A stretch of DNA of 47,488 bases from an uncultured Bacteroidales bacterium (GTDB lineage: Bacteria > Bacteroidota > Bacteroidia > Bacteroidales > Bacteroidaceae). Positions 42,037-47,488 of this stretch are shown one piece after another; position 1 is the first letter of the stretch; every line of letters begins with the position of its first letter. The notes under the pieces were generated by a model, which was not told where the DNA came from, made no database searches, and saw nothing but the letters and a program-made list of their open reading frames with translations. The translations under genes and the position numbers were made by a program. The stretch spans positions 1 through 47,488 of the forward strand of contig CACYYM010000021.1 of NCBI GenBank assembly GCA_902778625.1, in the 5' to 3' direction.

Positions 42037-43380
42037 ATGAGAGACTTCAGTGAACTTAAAATAGCAGTTGCAGGCACGGGTTATGTTGGCTTGTCCATTG
42101 CAACTTTGCTCAGTCAGCATCATCAGGTAACGGCTGTCGATGTCGTGCCGGAGAAAGTTGAGAAGATAAACAAACGCATCTCGCCTATTCAGGACGAGTA
42201 CATAGAGAAGTACCTTGCAGAGAAGAAGTTGAACCTGACTGCGACACTCGATGGAACTGCAGCCTACAAGGATGCCGACTTCGTTGTCATTGCCGCTCCG
42301 ACCAACTACGACCCTGTTAAGAATTTCTTCGACACGCATCACATCGAGGATGTCATCAACCTTGTCATTAGTGTCAATCCCGATGCGGTGATGGTCATCA
42401 AGAGTACCATTCCCGTTGGCTATTGCAGGAGCCTCTACGCGAAGTATGCTTTGAAGTTCCTCTACAAGCCAGAGCTGAAGGGAAAGAAGTTCAACCTGCT
42501 CTTCTCGCCCGAGTTCCTCCGCGAGAGCAAAGCGCTCTACGACAACCTTTATCCTTCGAGAATTATCGTCGGCTACCCCAAGATAATCGAGATTAACGAC
42601 AGTAATTTCACGGAAGAGAATGCCGCCATTACTGCGATAGGCAATCCCGAAGCCAAGACTCATGCAGAGATTTTCGCAAAGCTTCTGCAGGAAGGCGCTG
42701 AGAAGGAGAATATCGACACGCTTTTCATGGGCATGAAGGAGGCTGAGGCGGTCAAGCTTTTTGCCAACACATACTTGGCTCTTCGTGTCAGCTACTTTAA
42801 TGAACTCGACACTTATGCAGAAGTGAAGGGTCTTGACCCGAAGGCCATCATACGAGGTGTCGGCCTTGATCCGCGAATTGGAACGCATTACAACAATCCT
42901 TCGTTTGGTTACGGGGGCTATTGTTTGCCGAAGGACACGAAGCAATTGCTTGCCAACTATCAGGATGTGCCGCAACAGATGATGACGGCCATCGTGGAGA
43001 GCAACCGCACTCGTAAGGACTATATTGCCGATGCGGTTCTTCGCAAGGCTGGCTATTACAGCGAGAATGCACAATGGAACAGTGATAGCGAGCAACATTG
43101 TGTGATTGGCGTTTATCGCCTTACCATGAAGTCTGGAAGCGACAACTTCCGTCAGTCGGCCATCCAAGGCATCATGAAGCGCATCAAAGCAAAGGGTGCA
43201 GAAGTGATTGTTTATGAACCAACGCTTCAAGATGGCGAAAGCTTCTTTGGCTCCAAAGTGGTGAACGACCTCGAAAGCTTCAAGAAACAATCTCAGGCAA
43301 TAGTTGCCAATCGTTACGAAGCCTGCCTTGACGATGTGAAAGACAAGGTCTATACCCGCGACATCTTCAACTGCGATTGA
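42037..43380 (+). CDS. ugd: UDP-glucose 6-dehydrogenase
   Basis: 447 residues. NAD-binding motif [15 protein letters not shown] at the N-terminus, the substrate-binding FSPEFLRES, and the catalytic Cys in [15 protein letters not shown] at about residue 295. It oxidises UDP-glucose to UDP-glucuronate for capsule or other polysaccharides (family members can also act on UDP-GlcNAc or UDP-ManNAc derivatives). Single gene with its own promoter; the repeat array after it starts within 25 nt of the stop. Cytoplasmic. Confidence 0.9.
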   Translation: MRDFSELKIAVAGTGYVGLSIATLLSQHHQVTAVDVVPEKVEKINKRISPIQDEYIEKYLAEKKLNLTATLDGTAAYKDADFVVIAAPTNYDPVKNFFDTHHIEDVINLVISVNPDAVMVIKSTIPVGYCRSLYAKYALKFLYKPELKGKKFNLLFSPEFLRESKALYDNLYPSRIIVGYPKIIEINDSNFTEENAAITAIGNPEAKTHAEIFAKLLQEGAEKENIDTLFMGMKEAEAVKLFANTYLALRVSYFNELDTYAEVKGLDPKAIIRGVGLDPRIGTHYNNPSFGYGGYCLPKDTKQLLANYQDVPQQMMTAIVESNRTRKDYIADAVLRKAGYYSENAQWNSDSEQHCVIGVYRLTMKSGSDNFRQSAIQGIMKRIKAKGAEVIVYEPTLQDGESFFGSKVVNDLESFKKQSQAIVANRYEACLDDVKDKVYTRDIFNCD

Positions 43381-43403
43381 CGAACAGGAATTCCTTGTTA
43401 TAG

Positions 43404-43531
43404 AATTAGCCACGCCTAGTTGTCAAACTAAGCGTGGCTAATTGTTAAATTCGACGTGTTAAGTTGCCCAACTCGACGTGTTAAGTTTGCAATTATAACG
43501 TGTTATCTTTGCCTACTTAACTGCCTGTGTT
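43404..43531. repeat. 22-bp palindromic array G (6 units)
   Basis: Centres at 43412, 43434, 43456, 43478, 43500 and 43522, exactly 22 bp apart; a worn unit may precede it at 43390. Units include AACTCGACGTGTTAAGTT and ATTATAACGTGTTATCTT, with linkers GTCA, GTTA, GCCC, TGCA, TGCC. The first two units are mutual inverted repeats and form an 18-bp stem with a 4-nt loop (43404-43443), suitable as a terminator of ugd. It lies between the convergent ugd and GH43 genes. Confidence 0.95.
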
Positions 43532-43548
43532 TTCAAGGTTGACTTATC

Positions 43549-44661
43549 TTATTGATAAGCAATCTCTTGCGGTTCTGTCGTAGGACCTTCAACTGTGAGG
43601 ACTCCAGCCTCGTCGATATTGAGCTTGTCCATCAGGACAACGCGCTCGTCGGGGTTGCTGGTCATTCGGCCATGATAGACGCAATAACGGTTTCCATCAG
43701 GCATCGTGATGACCATATTGTGTCCTGTTCCCATGACTTTGCCGCCTTTGCTCACGTTTTCCTGCAGAACGGGATTGTTCTCAGCCTTTGTGAAGGGGCC
43801 AAGAGGATTGTCGGAAGTTGCGTAACCTACAGCGTAGTATTGTCCGCCATAGTGGTTCGCGCTATACATTATATAATATGTGTCGCCTTCGCGGAACAGA
43901 TAGCTGCCTTCCGTCCAACGCCGATTCACCTCACCATGCGTGGCGCTTCGGCTCTCCCATTCGCTTTGCTTGTCCGAAAGGGCAGTAGGTGGTTGGAGCA
44001 GCAACACAGGTTCTCCGATGACACCGCTGAAGTCAGGCTTCAACTCGACACCATAAACCCAGCTTTCCTCTATTTCCTGGAAACTCCCAGCCTTGCGTAA
44101 ACTGTCTGCAATCTCACTCTCTACGGCATGTTTATAGCAGCAACGACTGAAGTAGAGGTAGCATTTTCCGTTCTCGTCGTCGAAGTAAACGTTGGCATCA
44201 ATAATGGGATATTCGGGGTTGAAGACAGGTCTGTCATACAAGTCGACGAAGGGTCCAGCCGGAGAATCGCTGACAGCCACACCAATTTTGAAGTTCTCGC
44301 CTTCGTTCGTGGGGTTCTCTCTGTAGTTGGAACTAAAGAAGAGATAGTACTTGCCGCCGCGTTCGTAAACCTCCGGAGCCCAGAAGCAGTCAAGGTTCCA
44401 CTGCGTAGAGTCGCCGCCTTTATACACTTGTCCGCACGAGTCCCAATCGATGAGGTTGTCGCTCACAAAGGCTTCGAAGCCGTCGCCAAGCGAGGTGCCG
44501 TACATGTAGTAGCGTCCATCGCTGGCATGAAGCAGGAAGGGGTCGCCAAACTTCAGCGGGATAGGGTTCGTCACAGTGCTTGTTTTCATCTCGGCCTCCT
44601 TGCTCAGATTGCAAGCACAGAAGCATAGGCACAAGAGTGCCACTAAGAGTTTTGCTTTCAT
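43549..44661 (-). CDS. Glycoside hydrolase family 43-like lipoprotein
   Basis: 370 residues, N-terminal hydrophobic segment with Cys (LLCLCFCACN), probably a lipoprotein. Five-bladed beta-propeller features of GH43: general base in KFGDPFLLHASDG, the pKa-modulating Asp in IIDANVYFDD, and the general acid in RRWTEGSYLFREG. WNLDCFWAPEVYERGGKYYL is the family hallmark blade. Activity is likely arabinanase, xylosidase or related exo-activity; the precise substrate cannot be told. Last gene of a three-gene operon, 2 nt after the carbonic-anhydrase-like gene. No SusC/D pair nearby. Confidence 0.85.
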   Translation of the reverse strand: MKAKLLVALLCLCFCACNLSKEAEMKTSTVTNPIPLKFGDPFLLHASDGRYYMYGTSLGDGFEAFVSDNLIDWDSCGQVYKGGDSTQWNLDCFWAPEVYERGGKYYLFFSSNYRENPTNEGENFKIGVAVSDSPAGPFVDLYDRPVFNPEYPIIDANVYFDDENGKCYLYFSRCCYKHAVESEIADSLRKAGSFQEIEESWVYGVELKPDFSGVIGEPVLLLQPPTALSDKQSEWESRSATHGEVNRRWTEGSYLFREGDTYYIMYSANHYGGQYYAVGYATSDNPLGPFTKAENNPVLQENVSKGGKVMGTGHNMVITMPDGNRYCVYHGRMTSNPDERVVLMDKLNIDEAGVLTVEGPTTEPQEIAYQ

Positions 44662-44663
44662 AA

Positions 44664-45239
44664 TTAGTGTTTATAGTCTTCGCTGGTTGTTACTGTTTGT
44701 GTGTTCTTCGGGTCGCTGTCGGCTTCGCGGAACCAGTCGCTGTACTCAATGTAGTGCTGTGCGTAGGTTTTATTCAGGGCTTGAGCCTGCTCTGGGTCAA
44801 CCTTCTTGATGAACTTGGCAGGCACTCCGCCCCAAAGTTCACCGTCACCAATCTGCGTGCCAGTCAATACAAGAGCCCCTGCAGCCACGATTGCGCCCTT
44901 TCCAACTACGGCATGATCGAGCACAGTCGCACCCATTCCAACCAACGCGCCATCCTTCACTTCGCATCCATGAAGGGTGACGCAATGCCCGATGGTAACG
45001 TCGTCGCCAAGGATGCAAGGCGCTTTGCCGTTGAGCGTATGGATGCACGAGTTATCTTGAACGTTCGTTCTGTTTCCTATCTTTACGAAATGTACGTCAC
45101 CACGAATGACGGCATTGAACCAGACGGTGCAGTCGTCGCCCATTTCGACGTCGCCCACTATCACGGCACCCTCGCTAAAGTAGCAATGTTTGCCAAATCG
45201 GGGAGCGGGCATCCCCTTGAGTGTCTTTATTATTGCCAT
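44664..45239 (-). CDS. Gamma-class carbonic anhydrase-like hexapeptide protein
   Basis: 191 residues from ATG 45239 (an upstream in-frame ATG at 45263 adds eight residues and lies deeper in the previous gene). A left-handed beta-helix of hexapeptide turns with the metal ligand His set: RGDVHFVKIGNRTNVQDN, CIHTLNG, TIGHCVTLHGC. It resembles YrdA/PaaY-type gamma carbonic anhydrases; whether it hydrates CO2 or has another acyl-related role is unproven. It overlaps the aminopeptidase gene by 10 nt. Confidence 0.85.
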   Translation of the reverse strand: MAIIKTLKGMPAPRFGKHCYFSEGAVIVGDVEMGDDCTVWFNAVIRGDVHFVKIGNRTNVQDNSCIHTLNGKAPCILGDDVTIGHCVTLHGCEVKDGALVGMGATVLDHAVVGKGAIVAAGALVLTGTQIGDGELWGGVPAKFIKKVDPEQAQALNKTYAQHYIEYSDWFREADSDPKNTQTVTTSEDYKH

Positions 45240-46924
45240 TCTTTTGTGTTGCTTTTGAGCCACTCTTTCTCCTCTTCATCAAGCAGAGGTGAGAGCTCGT
45301 TGTATACTTTCTTATGATATGTATTGAGGTAAGTAATCTCTTCTGGCGTCATCAGTTCCCAAACGACGGGTGTTAAGTCGATTGGGCAAAGCGTGAGTGG
45401 TTCGAGACGCAGGAAGCGACCGAACTCCGTTTCGCCAGCCTCGACGATGAGCATGGTGTTCTCAATTCGCACTCCATGCTTGCCTTGTCGATAGATGCCG
45501 GGTTCGTTGGTGACCGTCATACCAGCATGAAGTGGGGCTGGTTTCCACGTGTGTCGAATCTGATGAGGACCCTCGTGGACACACAAGTACGAGCCAACTC
45601 CGTGGCCGGTGCCGTGTCCGTAGTTGATGCCATGCTGCCACATCGCATAACGTGCAAGGGCATCTATCTGAGTGCCACTTATTCCGTCGGGGAACTTGGT
45701 GAGTGCCAAGCGGATATGGCCCTTGAGAACCAAGGTGTAATCGAGTCGTTCCTCATCCGTCAAAGCACCCAGAGCGATGGTTCGCGTGATGTCTGTCGTG
45801 CCGTCTTGGTATTGAGCGCCACTGTCCAGAAGCAGCAAACCTTTCGGTTCAAGTACGACATCCGTCTCTGGAGTGGCTTCGTAATGGACAATCGCGCCAT
45901 GCTGACCGTAAGCCGCAATCGTGTCGAACGAGAGACCTCGATACAGGTATTGTTCTGCCCTCAAAGCCGTCAACTTCTTGTCTATGCTGATTTCCGTCTC
46001 CTTTCCTGCTTCTACGGCAGGCTTCAACCAACGCAGAAACTTCACCATCGCCACGCCATCTCGAATCATTGCCCTGCGGAAACCTTCAATCTCAGCATGG
46101 TTTTTGATTGATTTCATCGTGGGAATTGGGTTCGAAGCCTTGCTTTCAAAGCTCGGTTTGCCATAGGGAAGAACCTTCACACCTATGCTTTTGAGATAAT
46201 TTTCTGCGGTTTCATCGAGTTTCTCGCTGTCGATGAAGAGCGTCACATCGTTTTGTGTGAGCTGGACATAGCTGACGAAAACGGGGTTGCAATGTACGTC
46301 GGAGCCACGAAGATTGAGCAGCCAGGCAATTTCATCCAGTTGAGAGATGACAAGCCCCTCAGCCTTTTGTTCCCTCAAAGCCTGTCGAATGCGCTCAATC
46401 TTGCTTTCTGCTGACTCTCCGGCAAACTCCAAAGGCTGCACTTCGACCTTGTTCTTGGGGATGGGAGGACGGTCGGTCCAAAGCACTTCAGCCGGGTCGA
46501 GGCCCGTTCTGAGCTTGATGCCAGCCTTACTGAAAGCGGCTTTCATCTCCTCGATTTCAGCTGAAGTGAAGAGGTCACCATCAATGCCGACAGCATCACC
46601 TTCTTTAAGTTGCTGGCAAAGCCATTCGGAAATAGTAGGAGTGCCAGCAAGACCATCTTTCATCAGCGAGAAAGGCGTACCTTCGAGCTGTTGTGCGGCA
46701 GCGATGAAATAACGGCTGTCGGTCCAAAGCGCCGCATCGGAAAGTGTCACGACTGCCGTTCCGGCACTTCCGTCGAAACCAGAAATCCACTGCCGCGTCT
46801 GCCAATGTTCGGGCACATACTCGCCCTGATGCGGGTCTGTGCTTGGGAAGATGAAAGCGCTTAGCCCGTTCCTCTGCAGGTATTTGCGCAGAGCAGCAAC
46901 CCTTTCATTGATGATGTTTGCCAT
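45230..46924 (-). CDS. Aminopeptidase P family metallopeptidase (M24B)
   Basis: 564 residues in the three-domain layout of eukaryote-like Xaa-Pro aminopeptidases: two N-terminal creatinase-like domains (about 1-300) and a C-terminal pita-bread domain. The metal ligands are visible: LLLDSGAQYQDGTTDITRT (two Asp), GTGHGVGSYLCVHEGPH (His), MTVTNEPGIY (Glu) and VRIENTMLI (Glu). It removes an N-terminal residue before proline. No signal peptide, so cytoplasmic. First gene of the operon; promoter box TATCTTTG at 46954-46947. Confidence 0.9.
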   Translation of the reverse strand: MANIINERVAALRKYLQRNGLSAFIFPSTDPHQGEYVPEHWQTRQWISGFDGSAGTAVVTLSDAALWTDSRYFIAAAQQLEGTPFSLMKDGLAGTPTISEWLCQQLKEGDAVGIDGDLFTSAEIEEMKAAFSKAGIKLRTGLDPAEVLWTDRPPIPKNKVEVQPLEFAGESAESKIERIRQALREQKAEGLVISQLDEIAWLLNLRGSDVHCNPVFVSYVQLTQNDVTLFIDSEKLDETAENYLKSIGVKVLPYGKPSFESKASNPIPTMKSIKNHAEIEGFRRAMIRDGVAMVKFLRWLKPAVEAGKETEISIDKKLTALRAEQYLYRGLSFDTIAAYGQHGAIVHYEATPETDVVLEPKGLLLLDSGAQYQDGTTDITRTIALGALTDEERLDYTLVLKGHIRLALTKFPDGISGTQIDALARYAMWQHGINYGHGTGHGVGSYLCVHEGPHQIRHTWKPAPLHAGMTVTNEPGIYRQGKHGVRIENTMLIVEAGETEFGRFLRLEPLTLCPIDLTPVVWELMTPEEITYLNTYHKKVYNELSPLLDEEEKEWLKSNTKEWQ

Positions 46925-46946
46925 ATTCTTTATGCCTTATCAGGGA

Positions 46947-46954
46947 CAAAGATA
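46947..46954 (-). promoter_or_regulatory. Promoter -7 box of the aminopeptidase operon
   Basis: TATCTTTG on the minus strand, 23 nt before the start. The gap 46925-47065 otherwise holds AT-rich sequence with no gene. Confidence 0.65.
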
Positions 46955-47065
46955 CGACTTTTTTCCCATACGAAAGGTCAAAAAACCGAAGAAAACCTCA
47001 AAGAGCGTAATAATATATATTATCTATAGAAGAGAATATATAATTAAGTATTTCTTCCTGAAATG

Positions 47066-47488
47066 TTATTGTGTACTTTTCATGTTGCCGCAAATCTCTT
47101 CTGCACGTTTCACCCTGTTCCACACAGTTTGTATCTTCGCATCCATCACTTTAGCGATTTGTGCAGGCTTCATGCCAATCTTCAGCAAGCTGTCAACCTT
47201 GTCATAATGATGAAAATCGGAATATGCTTTCAGCATAGCAGCCAAGATGCGTCCGTACCTTGCAGGAGCGTGTTCGTCCTTGATGATACGATAGGCTTCA
47301 TCGAGATGCGATAGGCATTGCGTCGTGTCGTTAAGGTGCTGATATGCTGATGCCACGTCCATAAGATAACATCCTAAATTCTTTCCCGTCTGCTTTGCCA
47401 GAGCCACGGACTGCAAAGCCACATTTAGCTCCTCCTCATAGTTGAGCTGGAGCATATAGAGGTTCCTCAATTGTGAGAGAGCGTTTTG
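47066..47488 (-). CDS. Partial TPR protein, C-terminal end only
   Basis: The frame is open to the right edge of the window, so only the last 140 residues are seen. TPR-like helical pairs are visible (ELNVALQSVALAKQTGKNLG; AYQHLNDTTQCLSHLDEAYR). The last 35 residues, GMKPAQIAKVMDAKIQTVWN then RVKRAEE, read like a helix-turn-helix of the kind that ends Bacteroidetes TPR regulators (DUF6377-like). No membrane segment separates the two in the visible part. Function and start unknown. Confidence 0.6.
   Translation of the reverse strand, partial: QNALSQLRNLYMLQLNYEEELNVALQSVALAKQTGKNLGCYLMDVASAYQHLNDTTQCLSHLDEAYRIIKDEHAPARYGRILAAMLKAYSDFHHYDKVDSLLKIGMKPAQIAKVMDAKIQTVWNRVKRAEEICGNMKSTQ

Noticed and set aside
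12159..43531. Arrays A-G as CRISPR
   Set aside because: The period is 22 bp, there are no unique 30-40-nt spacers, units are palindromic almost throughout, and no cas genes are present.

Overview
The window looks like a chromosomal segment of a Bacteroidales bacterium, most likely a Prevotella-type Prevotellaceae. Reasons: nearly every transcription unit is preceded by the Bacteroidetes -7 element TAnnTTTG (often with TTG about 19-21 nt upstream) rather than a sigma70 box; ribosome-binding sites are weak; and the genes include Bacteroidetes markers (gldH next to a RicT/PSP1 gene and holB, a DUF4954 gene, fasciclin lipoproteins, surface proteins ending in a short 'GKKV(L/V)(K/R)' tail).

Region 1 (about 1-5500) is an accessory replication-type module beside a tRNA-Leu gene. 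It holds a small HTH protein, a 600-nt stretch with three promoter-like boxes and a strong hairpin but no convincing gene, three short genes of unknown function, a terminator, a new promoter with a highly structured leader, and an operon of an OB-fold-like protein, unknowns, a BT4734/VirE-N-type primase-like protein and a PriCT/DUF3987-type P-loop ATPase. Clusters of three 9-bp-spaced GGAACA iterons lie near both ends, and an 81-bp tandem repeat follows the last gene. No integrase is visible; the left end is probably outside the window.

Region 2 (5629-24573) is core-like: tRNA-Leu(TAG), a fasciclin lipoprotein, a sugar-kinase-like phosphotransferase, a macroglobulin-like surface protein, a CotH-kinase-like protein, a SpoU methyltransferase, DUF4954, queD-queE (7-deazaguanine synthesis), a PurF-like protein lacking the N-terminal nucleophile Cys, RNase R, and a four-gene FabG/hot-dog operon resembling part of an aryl-polyene pathway.

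Region 3 (24676-38938) carries large exported proteins: a dockerin-bearing protein, a glutaminase-A-like protein with a duplicated inserted domain, and a 1711-residue discoidin/GLUG surface protein followed by a 52-residue peptide gene. A CobW-type metal GTPase with a His/Asp-rich loop lies among them. Region 4 (39196-47488) has the holB-ricT-gldH operon, ugd, an aminopeptidase P / gamma-carbonic anhydrase / GH43 operon, and a partial TPR gene running off the right edge.

The most unusual signal is a family of seven intergenic arrays (39 units counted) with a strict 22-bp period. Each unit is an 18-nt near-palindrome plus a 4-nt linker. The sequence of the palindrome differs completely between arrays (GC-rich, AT-rich, CTAGAG-like, TACATGTA-like), but period, symmetry and the central C-NN-G are kept. 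Six of the seven arrays lie within about 36 nt of a stop codon.
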